A stretch of DNA of 64,000 nt, taken from Heliocidaris tuberculata. Lineage: Eukaryota; Echinodermata; Echinoidea; Camarodonta; Echinometridae. Positions 37,401-47,438 of the stretch are shown here, piece by piece; positions within the stretch are counted from its first letter, which is position 1; the number at the start of each line of letters is the position of its first letter. Location of the stretch: contig CM046836.1 in the NCBI GenBank assembly GCA_025618425.1, positions 25,564,258-25,628,257 of the forward strand, given 5' to 3'. Position numbers and translations under genes: made by a program. A model generated the notes under the pieces. It had not been told where the DNA came from. It saw only the letters and a list, made by a program, of their open reading frames with translations, and ran no database searches.

Positions 37401-40146
37401 TTTGAATATAGTATAACGACATGCAACCTCTAACATACAGAGCAAAATTATTTTTGGTGATTGGTACCCTTTAACCAAATAATCATATCTGGCGACTTTG
37501 GGGCGGTTTTGTGGTGCCTGGTCACATATGTTCTGACACCTTCATTGAAATTGTCTAATCAATGCCCTGTCCATTATCCCAGCAGTGGGATAATGGCATT
37601 TATTGTAACAAGAGCTTTAAAGGGAAAGTTCACCCTGAAGATTACTTGAGTTTAAAAAATGCAGAAAAAATAAAGAAAAATATTGGAGAAAGTTTGGACA
37701 AAATCCGTTAAAGAATAACGGAGTTATGGACTTTTGAAGTTTTGATTTTGTGACGTCACATGCGAGCAGCTCCTCCGTTATGTAATGTGATAAATATTCC
37801 ATAAAATACAGTTTTCTCAGAAAATTTATAATATTTTCGTCTGTGCATTTGATATATTGTCAGAAATGTTATTCAATACTAGATTCTGAAAAGAAACAAT
37901 ATTAATTTATCGTGGAACGTTAAAAAAATGCGAATATATGGAATATTTATTACATGACCAATGGGCAGCTGCTCGCATGTGACGTCACGAATCCAAAACT
38001 TTAAATACTCATAACTCTTTTATTATTTGACCGATTTTCATCAAACCTTCGCCAATATTTTTCTTTATTTTTTCTGCATTTTTTAAACTCAAGTAATCTT
38101 CAGGGTGAACTTTCCCTTTAAAGGTATGTAGTCTTGAATATGATGTGGCTGGGGTATTCTAGAAGTAATAATTAAAATCTTCCAGTATAACACATGTTAT
38201 ACTGGAAGTCCAACTGTAGGACTGACAGGTCTTACATAATCTGGTTACTTACCAAGGTCTTCAAAAGATCTGGCCCCAGAAGAGAAGATAATCAAAATAA
38301 ATCATCCTCTCCAAGGAATGCGAATGCTCTCTGATTTCTGGTCGGCTATGTTCTGAGTATCTGATATCGAATGGCTTTTTCCTTCTCTTTTTGCTGCATG
38401 TGAGATACTTGTTTCAAATTCAAGATTGAGCACCAAGGTTTATTTGTCTTTAATGGGACCAGTCGCTTTTACAACAGGGCAATTAGATACAACCACATTC
38501 TGAACACCACTGAACAACAGCTGTTCAAAAGTAACCTCCCTACATTAAACAGATTCCTAACTTCACCTGTGAAACCAACGCTATACATATTCCTCACCCT
38601 AAACCTTACCTAAAACCAATTGTTAACCCTAACTCTATGGCTTGAATTCACGAAAGAGGTTTATTTTAAACCATGGTGTAAACCATGATTTAAAACTCCG
38701 CCGTGGACTAAATTAAGCATAAATAAGCGTAAATAAGTGCATTACTCTCCACCCATTGGACAAAAGGACATGCACGTACTACGCTTATAAAGGTTTAAAC
38801 TGTAGTTTAAAATGAATCTCTCTCTGAATTCGGGCCTATGTCTTTGATGAACTAAAGCCTGGAGCAAATGTCAGATGTATTTTGTTAGAAGAGTAACCAC
38901 TAAAAGGAACACTTCTTTGTTCCACCTTCATTGTCTTCACAATCCAGCTTCATTGGAAACAGCTAGCAGAGTCATTTGCAGCGAAATACAACCAGCTTTC
39001 CGAGGAGCACACCAGTCTGATGAAACTGTTCCAAAGCAAAGTCACCAGTCTAGAGAAAAAGTGTAATGAGCTTGAACAGGCATGTCAGAGCAGACAGGGG
39101 GCACCGCTCAGCAACTCCAGTCATCAGGTACGTTTGGAAATAACTTCCGTCAATCTTCCTTTGCTTAAAAGAATTGAAACTGGTCACTACATGTATTTTG
39201 CTTTGATCGTTTCCGTTCATATTACATAGTGAAATATAATCAAATGTATTGGAAACAGATTAGTTTGGTTTGTTATGCATTGGAAACTCACTCCCTTCTT
39301 GCAGTGATCAAGTAAAATGTATCAGCTTTTATTTAATTTTTTTCCTTATTGATTTATTGATGTTTTAAAAATTAGGATGGCATTCCAGGGGTACAAGGAG
39401 CTGTAGGGGGCAGTCAGTCATCCCCAAGGATCAACATGTACAGCTCAGTGGTTGTACTACAGATGCAGGGTCATGACCCTGTCAACATCAGAAGCAATGC
39501 TGATGCAAACTTCAATGCAGTCCAGCAGAACCTGTCACAAAGTGGCATTCACATATCTTTAGGGGCCAACAACATTCCGAACACCATTGAACAGCAGCTT
39601 AGTCTTCATTCGGGAGCAAGAGATCAAAGGTTACATTCCACGCCATCGCCATCAGCGTCCTCAAGAAAGACAGGAGAAGTATCGGGATCTGCAGTGACCC
39701 CAGATGCTGGTGAGAACATAAGCAGCTATAATGTGTCTTCTGAAAGAGCTGAAATTAGTTCCAGAGTAGGAAATGCGGTTCCAAAACTGGTGTCAGGAGT
39801 GGGATCTACTCTACAAAATGATTTAGAAATGAAAAAGTCTGACTTGTCTGAATGTGAAAACCAAACGACAGACAAACATGAAAAACATGGATACCTGATG
39901 GGTAATGGAACAGTATCTGATGGTGCAGACCTCTGTGGAAATGATTCTTCTGCATCTGTTAGCAGAACTGGCGACCCAGTACCAAATGTGAGTGATGTTG
40001 TTGATGGTAATGCCTCACACTGTAATGACCCAGCTACAACTTTAGATGAATCTGTGCTCGATGCTGCAGGTGATCAGGAAGCAGTATCTTGTAAGAAAGT
40101 GACAGCTTGTAGTAGTGCCTCTTCAACAGCAAATGGAATCGTATGA
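27764..40146 (+). CDS. TTF/BED-like zinc finger and coiled-coil protein (7 exons)
   Basis: Seven exons join in one frame: 27764-28439, 31668-31742, 32423-32848, 33847-34098, 36223-36284, 38948-39127, 39376-40146. They give 813 residues. The first four introns are phase 1, the last two phase 0, and every junction has GT/AG. The start ATG has a good context (GACCATGG) and an in-frame TAG three codons upstream. Residues about 93-156 hold a single zinc-finger module with YPWL, C113, C116, C119, H149 and H155, as in TTF-type and BED-related fingers derived from transposase DNA-binding domains. K315 lies in VKEE, a sumoylation consensus; residues 441-454 are a basic NLS-like stretch; residues about 498-545 form a coiled coil. 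The rest is low complexity. A nuclear DNA-binding or chromatin-associated role is inferred. I do not recognise the orthologue. AATAAA at 41008 may end the 3' UTR. Confidence 0.88.
28777..29616. mobile_element. Tandem dimer of an inverted-repeat element (intron 1)
   Basis: The outer ends are a long inverted pair: TATATATCGTCGATGGGC with TAAAACCTCGTATCTCA on the left, mirrored at 29578-29616. Internally the start motif returns at about 29221 (TGGGCTGTTAAAACCTCG) just after an end-type motif at 29184 (GAGATACAAGGTTTTATC). Two ~420-base units therefore lie head to tail; shared phrases such as GATATGCAACTC occur in each. TA flanks suggest a TA target. Confidence 0.8.
29719..29880 (+). ncRNA. Inverted-repeat unit with hammerhead-like core
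   Basis: Two ~40-base arms pair (29720-29760 with 29842-29879; GAAAGAAATGTCA against TGACATTTCTTTC). Between them is CTGATGA at 29798-29804, a short possible stem II with a weak GA/TC closing, and GAAA at 29817-29820, the order of conserved boxes in type I hammerhead ribozymes found in Penelope-like retroelements and retrozymes. Stem III and the cleavage triplet are not convincing, so this may be a decayed or coincidental copy. Confidence 0.35.
29985..30146. mobile_element. Long hairpin element
   Basis: Arms of about 70 bases (ACTTTTGCCCTCTTTTG and its reverse at the other end; TGAAATTTTCA and TGAAAATTTCA near the centre) around a ~12-base AT loop. The pairing is nearly perfect, so the element is young or the hairpin is maintained. 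Confidence 0.85.
30246..30749. repeat. Local tandem duplication with one copy interrupted
   Basis: Copy 1 is 30246-30409 and copy 2 is 30410-30749. Both begin TGAATTGAGCTCTTT and end GGTGTTACAGTGTTTGAACT. Copy 2 is longer because of the insertion at 30539-30700. Confidence 0.85.
30539..30700. mobile_element. 162-bp inverted-repeat element with empty site nearby
   Basis: Ends are AGTTAACTTTGCATG and CAATGTTAAC. Copy 1 of the surrounding duplication reads AATAATACTTACC, while copy 2 has ATAC on both sides of the insert (30535-30538 and 30701-30704). The target duplication is therefore ATAC, or TAC. Confidence 0.8.
30932..31330 (+). mobile_element. tRNA-derived SINE
   Basis: The 5' part is tRNA-like with an A box (TGGCTCAGTTGG) and a B box (GGGTTCGAATCC), the internal promoter of RNA polymerase III. 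A body with CGTCGGATAGGACGTTAA and GAGGCCCCGTATAGAGGACA follows, as in echinoderm SINEs, then an A/T-rich tail. A second tRNA-like segment, GTGGTGTAGTGGTACACC, lies near 31184. It sits in intron 1 of the zinc-finger gene. Confidence 0.75.
31668..31742 (+). CDS. Exon 2 of the zinc-finger gene
   Basis: A 75-base exon after a TTTTTCTTCTTACTTTTCAAG acceptor tract and before ATGG/GTAAGAA. It encodes DDGNPRHIPASTDLTDEPFY and PPNPM. Confidence 0.82.
32423..32848 (+). CDS. Exon 3 of the zinc-finger gene
   Basis: Encodes residues 251-392: a short helix-like start (AKYIKTLQNIYPHLPL), then Gln/Ser/Glu-rich disorder with the VKEE motif and a seven-glycine run coded by GGA repeats. Confidence 0.85.
33413..33727. 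mobile_element. hAT-type element containing a second one (intron 3)
   Basis: Ends CAGGGGCAGATCTGG and CCTGGATCTGCCCGTG form the inverted pair. Flanks TGATGAAG and TG-TGAAG match only with a one-base deletion, so the duplication is decayed. It is split by 33497-33628. Confidence 0.65.
33497..33628. mobile_element. hAT-type element nested in another, exact 8-bp duplication
   Basis: CCTTAAGT occurs on both sides (33489-33496 and 33629-33636). Ends are CAGGGGCGGCGCTAC and GGCGCCGCCCCTG. At 132 bp it is too short to encode anything. Confidence 0.9.
33847..34098 (+). CDS. Exon 4 of the zinc-finger gene
   Basis: Encodes residues 393-476 with EGILQRSGAMTEFFINPVVP and the basic KRTTRLLPKAKRQK stretch. 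The donor is TTG/GTAAGT. Confidence 0.87.
34131..34996 (+). repeat. GCCTCCGCC-type element with ~110-bp internal repeats, copy 1
   Basis: Begins with a hairpin (TGCCTCCGCC ... GGAGGCA) and a (GTCC)n run, followed by about three tandem ~110-base units carrying AACTTCAAACTTGGTACTAG and AGGTCAAAGGTCA. It ends TCGCATTCATCTTGTTTTG. An inverted, longer copy is at 57080-58383. It starts 33 bases after exon 4. Confidence 0.88.
35417..36120 (+). repeat. AGCTCATC-hairpin element with tandem units
   Basis: Starts with AGCTCATC ... GATGAGCT, then a (GTCC)n run, then about three ~150-base repeats containing TTATTGACCGATTTTGATTT and AAGACTTTCATGAGGTTCAT. The architecture (hairpin, GTCC run, tandem units) is the same as the preceding family, although the sequence differs. 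It lies in intron 4. Confidence 0.85.
36223..36284 (+). CDS. Exon 5 of the zinc-finger gene
   Basis: A 62-base exon between TACATGTAG and GAT/GTAAGT that shifts the intron phase from 1 to 0. It encodes GDQHFQSEPEVDVPNSSQSH plus D. Confidence 0.78.
37215..37470 (+). mobile_element. TTAA-flanked element, AGTGTACCA family, short copy
   Basis: TTAA on both sides (37211-37214 and 37471-37474) with ends AGTGTACCA and TTGGTACCCT. It is a 256-bp copy lacking the ~110-base middle found in the 56588-56957 copy. Confidence 0.85.
37621..38117. mobile_element. TTAA-flanked foldback element (497 bp)
   Basis: TTAA at 37617-37620 and 38118-38121. Ends AGGGAAAGTTCACCCTGAAG and its exact reverse complement begin arms that pair for most of the element, including GTGACGTCACATGCGAGCAG on one side and its mirror on the other. 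GTGACGTCAC itself is a palindrome that matches a CRE site. Confidence 0.9.
38638..38837. mobile_element. Inverted-repeat element with GAATTCGGGCC end, copy 1
   Basis: Ends GAATTCACGAAAGAGGTTTA and ATCTCTCTCTGAATTCGGGC. The phrase TACTACGCTTAT is shared with the second copy at 40517-40691. Confidence 0.75.
38948..39127 (+). CDS. Exon 6: coiled coil
   Basis: Sixty codons between ATCCAG and CAG/GTACGT. Hydrophobic residues recur at heptad spacing through QLAESFAAKYNQLSEEHTSL and KVTSLEKKCNELEQACQ, as in a dimerising coiled coil. Confidence 0.87.
39376..40146 (+). CDS. Terminal coding exon 7 of the zinc-finger gene
   Basis: Starts after AAAAATTAG in phase 0, ends at TGA 40144-40146 and encodes residues 558-813. 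The tail is Ser/Thr/Asn/Asp-rich and probably disordered. Confidence 0.87.
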   Translation, partial: DGIPGVQGAVGGSQSSPRINMYSSVVVLQMQGHDPVNIRSNADANFNAVQQNLSQSGIHISLGANNIPNTIEQQLSLHSGARDQRLHSTPSPSASSRKTGEVSGSAVTPDAGENISSYNVSSERAEISSRVGNAVPKLVSGVGSTLQNDLEMKKSDLSECENQTTDKHEKHGYLMGNGTVSDGADLCGNDSSASVSRTGDPVPNVSDVVDGNASHCNDPATTLDESVLDAAGDQEAVSCKKVTACSSASSTANGIV

Positions 40147-40516
40147 GTAGTAAAATAGATGGTTTTCCTTACGTTAGGAGGACCTTATTGCTCTTTCTAT
40201 CCTGCACTATGAAAGACTTTCATCACATGGGGAGAGCAATTCAAAGAACATAATTGATACAAAATCAATCTTTCATACAAAGTTGACCTGATCGGGGAAA
40301 TAGAAAATTAGAGAAGACAAATAATATATGTACTAAAACTTGCTTATATTTCCTGTTCTCTAAAACTTGCTTATATTTCCTGTTCTCTATTGTGGTGATG
40401 GAATAGAGTTCCCTTTTTTCTTGTAATCATTACAGGTTTTCTGCCGGAATAGCTTTGCTCTATAAAAGAAATGGATGATTTTTTTTTTGTTATTTCACAG
40501 TGAAGAAGTACACATT

Positions 40517-40691
40517 GGCCCCCATTCATGAAAGAGGTTTATCTTAAACCATGGTCAAAACCTAAAATAAGTGTAAGTAAGCGTATGTAAGGGCATTACT
40601 GTCGGCCCATTGGACATGAGGACATGCGCATACTACGCTTATGGAGGTTTAAATCATGGGTTAGACAAATCTCTTTTGTGAATTCGGGCCA
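40517..40691. mobile_element. Inverted-repeat element with GAATTCGGGCC end, copy 2
   Basis: Ends CATTCATGAAAGAGGTTTA and CTCTTTTGTGAATTCGGGCC. It lies in the probable 3' UTR of the zinc-finger gene, so the transcript would carry a hairpin. Confidence 0.78.
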
Positions 40692-41007
40692 GTGAGTTGA
40701 AGTAATCCACCTATGACATCTCATGTCATGACCAATGAGAGGATCATCATGTCATTTGTGGTCTTAACTTCCAAATCATCATGATTTTTTTTTTCATTTG
40801 GGGATTGATCTCAATCTGTCACTAATTTGTTTATGTGATTTTTTTTCTTGCTTCTGCTCATGAAAACTTTGTATAAAGGAGTTATTCCCCTCTAAACAAG
40901 GCCTAGTTCTCTCTTAATCACTGGCCATTAGGTGAGAGTGAACAGATTATGTTACATTATGTTATGTTTATGAAAAGATTATTGATGTAAATCAGTGATG
41001 TTTAATT

Positions 41008-41013
41008 AATAAA
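41008..41013 (+). terminator. Candidate polyadenylation signal of the zinc-finger gene
   Basis: AATAAA in TTAATTAATAAAATT, about 860 bases after the stop codon and on the coding strand. Confidence 0.4.
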
Positions 41014-41181
41014 ATTATATTCAAATTCAGTTCATCTTGAAGTCACCTATATTTTAAATCAAGGTATTAATATCTCTGTAAGCCTTGAAAGATCTTTCCT
41101 GTAGAATGAAAAAAATTAGAAATTCATTCACTGTAAACCGAAATTAGACATTTTACAATTGTGTTTTTGCCATTTGTTGTA

Positions 41182-41253
41182 TTTACCTTGTAAAGCGCTT
41201 AGACTGCATACTTTATGAGGCGCTATATAAATCCATCTTTATTATTATTTTTA
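41182..41253 (+). mobile_element. SINE 3'-tail fragment
   Basis: TTGTAAAGCGCTTAGA, then GAGGCGCTATATAAAT, then an ATT repeat: the usual 3' end of many invertebrate tRNA-derived SINEs. No tRNA-like head precedes it. Confidence 0.6.
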
Positions 41254-41445
41254 GGTGATGATTTCACCTTGTAAGGGGACTAATGACTTTTGATATTTAA
41301 CATGGAATTATCTATGAAATGTTAACTTGTATTTCTACGAATCCATAATATTTGAAATTGTTGAATTGTGAATTTATATTGTGTGATCTATGATTTCTAT
41401 TTATCTTATTTTCTTCAAATTTATGATTAGCACTTACATGCAGTA

Positions 41446-41832
41446 TTAAAGAATAGTAGATAGTGTATGTATAATACGCGCTGTGATTGGTTAGATTGGG
41501 CATCACATGATGTGCAAAAATTTTGTTGTAGTGCATGATACATCATGCACTATAACTTTGATTTTGCACGGGGAATCCCATGTTAAATGAATAGGGGATG
41601 AGAACTAGGGGTCTATTTACTATAACAATTAGTGCATGTTCTACAGTATTTATGCACCATTACTGGACTATATGAACTCCAAATACTAAGTTATCCCTCG
41701 TGCAGGTCTATTTCACCTCAGCCTGCGGCCTTGGCTGAAACAAAACTGCACTCGGGATAATTTAGTATTTGTCGTGCACGTAATCCAGTATGGTGCATGA
41801 TAGACCATGCACTGTTTATATACTGCATTAAA
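41446..41832. mobile_element. Palindromic element
   Basis: Inverted phrases (AGTGCATGATACATCATGCAC, itself palindromic, near 41530, and GGTGCATGATAGACCATGCA near 41792; TTATCCCTCGTGCAG against CTGCACTCGGGATAA) show a foldback. Exact ends were not fixed. Confidence 0.65.
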
Positions 41833-42322
41833 GGTGTAAGTCACTTTTGACATTCTGATTGCAGTAGGTCTTTTTTCGTTTCCACTTATGTTAGGTAAAT
41901 GGAATTGAGAAAAGATTCCATCTCAGTTATGGAAGAAGAAATTACACTTTTGTTCTACTTTTGTACCTAGTTAGCTGTTTTAAAAAAAGTAATTTTGTTA
42001 TCACATTATAAGCAGAGATATACAGCATGATACTTTTTGTATAAAATTTCAAGTTTTACAATTAGCAGTATTCAGAGACGTAGTCCTATATCTTCATAAT
42101 TATATTCACTGCTTGCAAAACGTTCTGATTTTCTACAAATTAACTGTTTTATATTGTGATGTTTGTTGCAGCTTAATACATGTATAAGAATGTCATTGAA
42201 TCATTATTCAGACGATAATGTAAAAGCCTTTCCTTTTACAGATTTCGTTTGTATGACATGAACAATCATGAACAACTGTTTCTCCTTCCTGCTCTTTCTT
42301 TCACTCTCTCCCTCTCTCACAC

Positions 42323-42324
<2 letters not shown>

Positions 42325-42363
<39 letters not shown>

Positions 42364-42373
42364 TCCTGTCTCC

Positions 42374-42408
<35 letters not shown>
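42325..42408. repeat. (TA)n followed by (CT)n microsatellites
   Basis: About 18 TA units, then a short spacer, then about 14 CT units. Overlapping frames are by-products. Confidence 0.95.
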
Positions 42409-42409
<1 letters not shown>

Positions 42410-42411
<2 letters not shown>

Positions 42412-45400
42412 TTCCACCCTTTCTTTCACTCTCCTATCGATCTCCATCTCTCTCTCCCTATATAAGCCCTGCTTTGCAGTGCTTACCCGCTTCTACAGCT
42501 CTTGATGAAAGTGCCTTGTTCCTCCGCAAGTTCCATGTCTATGAATATTATAGTACCAAGCTTCATTATATTGTTCTGTATACTGGAGGAAACTTATCAT
42601 GATCTTGCTAGTTCAGGACTTGGCAGAAGAAAATTATGTTTCTGTTTTGTGAGGTTACCTCGTACGAGTTATTTGTATTTTACTGAATTTACTGAAATAC
42701 TGGCATTTGTGTTGCACGCCTTTGATTCAAGCACAAATAGAGACAATAATTATTATGAATTTGTTGTCATTCTTGCTTATGTGTTAAATAGAATTGTTGA
42801 TTTGTTTTTAATCATCTTTGTAATTAATATGATGCTCTTCTACACCTTCGTTTCATCTAGTATTTGAATTCGATGCAACTAAGCGTAAGCTTATATCTTC
42901 AAGGGATATCAGAAGTCAAAATTTTAAATGAATTCAGTTGGGGAACACTTCACATACAAAGTTTGCAGAGCCCAACAGCGCCCTCTTTCCTCCCCGTAGG
43001 AACAGAATAACAAGATCGTTTTATACTATACTGTACTTCTAATAGACTTTATCCCCCCCCCCCCCGGTATATAAATATGGTTGGTTTAATCAAGATATCA
43101 GTATGATATATAGGATTGTATTTTTTCTAATAGAATATAATATTTCCTTGTGTAAAATGTACAAAATGTAGATCACTTTTGCATTTTTAAAAAGTATTTA
43201 TGGACTTCGTTTGATGGGGAAATTATGTTATGAAAGAAATTCATTGTGAATATTTTTGTTATGAATTTGAATTAAAACATTATCAGATTATATATCATAT
43301 CTGTGTAAAAGTGTTTTATATGCGAAATGTTAATGTCTTAATAATATTTATGATTTTTTTTTTCATTCATTCTTAAAAAAGGGGGGGGGGTGCTATGTAA
43401 AGCCATTGACGCGGAATTTTTTTAAAGCAAAATGATTCTTCAATCGCAATTATCAAACTTTAAGAAACGAAGTGATGGCAAATAATTTTCATGAAATTAA
43501 TATATTTTTAAAATATTTTTGTGTTCATGAAGTTAATATTTGTTACTGGTAATCAATATTTGTACCCAAGGTGTCTGAAGAGAGTATGTAGTCACTCGGG
43601 AATAACAGTCATCAAAATTAGTTCATTCAGAATAAAGTTCTTTCTATTTCTTTTCACATGAATCTGTAAAATCAAGATACCGAATGAAGAATGTGAAATG
43701 TACACACTGCTTTCATGTACATGCATACATTTGATAATAGGCAACATTTTACACATGCATGCATATACACAAAATTTATATGATATACAATTTACAATAC
43801 ACATGGTGTGAGAAGTCAAGTAGTTCAAAAATTGTGTCCTGGAAACGGCTTATTTTTTCATGAATAACATTAAGAAAATTAGTGAATTCTCAATGCTCTT
43901 CACATGTATCTCCATATTGAATTAAATCTAAGAATCTTGCTATAAACAGAAAACGCAAGGAGGTATTGATTAAATTTTTAAAACGATGTTATCGACTAAA
44001 CAAAGGTTCATCGCCAGTGGGTTTCAGGCTTTTTATGCGGGCCGTATATGATTCATCTAATGATATATTGCATCAGTCATGAGTTGGAGGCCATTTTGGA
44101 GGATGTGACATATAAAAACAATCGTTTAACTGTTGTATAACAAGGTTCTGTGAGATATCACGGCAAATTGATTAAGGTAGTTTTTTTTTGTTTTGTTTTG
44201 TTTGTTTTTTCTAGTGTGAATAGTAAAAGAGAAGTAATTCATATCACTTCTTAGAAGAGAGTAATTACTATGGAAACGCCCGTGGGACGATTCACGCATA
44301 GATCGACACCCGGGATATACATTTGTCAATTTCAATTACAATAGCTGTCATAGTGCGAAGATAGAAAAAAAAAACTATGCGCAGAGTCGTGCATACAAAT
44401 AATTGGATACATAAGAAATGAAAAGCATAAACTCCATCAAAACATTTTTTTAGATATTAAGAAAAAAATTTAGTATTTCGAGATAAGATTAAGAGAAAGA
44501 ATTCTTCATCTGCACGGAACCATTAATACACGAACAGGCATTATTCAATACATGGATATGCAAACATTTCTTTCTTAAACTCATGAAAATGTAAAGCTTT
44601 CTCTTGATAACCCCAAATTGTTGTTTTGGAGTTCGTCCCTTCTTTCTCTTTTGTAAGCAATTTAAAGAAATAAACTGTTCATGTTTTTCAGTCATTGATC
44701 GAAAAAGAATGCATTTTTTTTGTTAGCACCCTATTCCAAATGTAATATGATATAACTTAATGGCATTAGCAGCATTTGGTATTTAAGATACATACAAAAA
44801 TTAAGCAAAATGCTCTCAAGTTTGATATAACAACATGATCACATATATGATTAATATATATGATTAATATACAGGGACACCAACAATTTTTATATTTTTT
44901 TTTATGAATGTACATTTTCATGTGACGAGCTCAAGCAGATGTAATCCTGTCACTGCACATTTAAAACGAAAACATTATCTTACTTAACATGCATTGAATT
45001 CTATTTCATTTATCAACATGACCAAAGCAGATTTACACAAGTTTTGAAATCTGATTGGGTCAATTTTTGCAATGCGGCCGACACCATTTGAAAGCAAAGA
45101 GAAAATTGTCTGTCGAATTGCTCTTTATTTTTCGTTGCTTTCTAACACCTTTGTGGGAATCGCTCGGAGACAAAACTATCCATACTCATCTCCAAATGTC
45201 ATTGTTTCGCTAGATGAATATTTTCACTCGGTATTTATTCTGCATTTCTTTTGTCAATAAAAAAATATGTTAAACTTTGATTGAGGCTGATGCTGGAGCG
45301 TGCGAATCTTCTTGCCCTCGCTTTTCATAAGCCCACTTATAATTGAATAACCTCTACAAAACTCGATCTTTTTCTCTTTGTGTTATTAAAGTACACAGAG

Positions 45401-46195
45401 AGAAAAAGATCGAGTTTTGTGTGCTTACTGTGACAAAAAGAACCTTAAAATAACGTAATCGAAACTCGATACCATGAACGTATTCAAAGGAATATCCGTC
45501 ACAGACTTTGGAGAAGGTCAATACTGAACTACTACACAGTTTCGCTCTCGAATGCTCCTTGTTTGAATCTATTGTCTAGGATGAAATATCCAAGAACTTC
45601 ACAAACCGTGATCGCACAACACCATATTTTGCTATTCATCAGTCTCTTTCCGCAATGCACCGGCACCTTTTGGGGTGATCACGTGTTCAAGTTAAGCGAC
45701 TTCGCTCAATTGCATTTTGATACTTTAAAATGCTTTAATTCAACTAGCTAGATGACGAAGATGATCTGACGGTTATCCGAACTGTGAACGATGGATGTGA
45801 TCTTTAGCTTGACAGTCTTTTTTCTAAAATTGAATCATCAAATCTATTTGATTATCATATTATATAAACACAAAGTATATAGATCTAGGAAGCAACTGGA
45901 GGAACACGAAAACTGAGTTCATTTGTGTACCTATAGCTTCATTCACAAACTGTACAAATTAAAAGCGGCATATCAATCCATATATTTACATAATTACCAC
46001 ACCTGCCGCAACCATGTTTCACACGAGGCGTCATTTCGATTGCATAATTACCTGCATTAATGTGATGAAAATAATCTATACGCCATTAACTCAACGCAAT
46101 TTTCACCATGTTTTTCGCTTTTTGTAGGATGTTACTCTTACATGGTACGTCAAAGTTCACGCCAGCCGCTGCACGCAGTCCTGCGTCAGACGAAT
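42410..46195. other. Intergenic region without supported gene
   Basis: AT-rich with one C13 run near 43052, a G10 run near 43381 and a compact hairpin at 45356-45420. No exon pair with consistent phase was found. Confidence 0.5.
45356..45420. repeat. 28-bp-stem hairpin with 9-base loop
   Basis: The left arm (ACAAAACTCGATC ... CTTTGTGT) and the right arm (ACACAGAG ... GATCGAGTTTTGT) pair with one mismatch around the loop TATTAAAGT. It is shaped like a microRNA precursor but could equally be a small inverted-repeat insertion. Confidence 0.7.
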
Positions 46196-46202
46196 GATGC
46201 CT

Positions 46203-46476
46203 CTTGTGCAACCAGGGTAACTTCGCTAGTCATAAGGACCGTTATTCATAAGGACCGCTATCCATAACGCGTGACTAAATGTATAGCGGTTTTGTATGAA
46301 TAACGGTCCTTCTAATTAGCGAGCAAACCATAGACAAATTACCGTGCTATTCATAAGGACTTTCATTCATGAGGACCACTATTCATAACTATTCATAAGG
46401 ACCGCTATTCATAACGCGTGTTAATTGAATAGGGGTTTTCTATGAATAGCGGTCCTTATGAATAGCGAGCGGACCC
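46203..46476. mobile_element. Two adjacent hairpin elements of one family
   Basis: Each unit has ATTCATAAGGACCGCTAT, a central ATAACGCGTG, and the reverse CGGTCCTTATGAATAGCGAG. Unit 1 is about 46221-46325 and unit 2 about 46348-46476. They lie just past the stop codon of the minus-strand gene, so its 3' UTR would contain them. Confidence 0.78.
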
Positions 46477-46522
46477 CGTGCAACCGGCATCCATCTCAAA
46501 AGTTCTATTGTCCCAACTCCGG

Positions 46523-47438
46523 TTAAAGTTCATCAAAACTGTCCAACAAGTCTTTCAACTGCTCGACTGCTGATTTTTCGACACCCTTCTCAGTCAAGGC
46601 AGCTTCTAAACTATCTCCTTCGTTATGTCCGTTTACGTTTTCGTATTCGCTGTCATCGCCGTTGTCGACTATATCGTTGTCATCGTCCGTGTCCGTGTCT
46701 TCGTCCAATATCTTCTGTAGATTACTCATAGCCGATGATTTGGTCAACCCTGATGAATGATACTCTTCTTCATCTGCATCCTCCTCTTCCTCTTGCTCCT
46801 CCTCCCGCTCCTCATCATTTTCGATTTTATCCTCGTCTTCATCTTCACGTGGTGGGACATCATATATGTCCTCATCAATTCGCGGAGGTTCATCGTAGAT
46901 CTGTTCGTCTTCGAATACACGTTTCTTTGACCGACTCAAGCCCGACGATGCCGGCGCTGGTACTGGTGGAGGCGTCAATGGCGGCGACTTCGAAGTACTT
47001 CCACCATTCACTCTTTGAACCTCAGTTCTGTTTGATAACGATTTAGCTGACCCGTTCTCGACGTCGGCATCCGACGACGCCGTATTCGCACTCGACGTCG
47101 AATCCAATGTGCGGACGTCGTGTGATCCCTGTCCGCTGTCATCGCTTGCCCGACTCTTGCCGCCGTTACTTATACCACCACCATCGACAGGGCTACCTTG
47201 CAGCGCCACATATTGCACAGTCTGTGGACTCTTGGTGGTCGGCGATGTCGATTTACTGGATTCGAACACGTCATCGTTTTCGACGCCGACTTCAATGGTT
47301 CCGATGGGGAGACCTTGATAGTCGGGGGTTTCGCTAGGGTCGCACTCCACACCCGAAGATTTTCGCTGCTGGCCGGGCCTTATGTTGTCCTGCATGTACT
47401 TCTTTATCTGGGACAGCTTCCTCGCACCCGTACTGCTT
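46523..47438 (-). CDS. Terminal exon: acidic tail with YDxP motifs
   Basis: The acceptor is TTGTTGTATGATAG and the incoming phase is 2; the stop is TAA at 46525-46523. It encodes 304 complete residues starting SSTGARKLSQIKKYMQDNIR. The frame opens one base earlier in the joint codon AG/A (Arg). The frame also extends upstream to an ATG at 47452, but that ATG lies in the intron. Confidence 0.88.
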
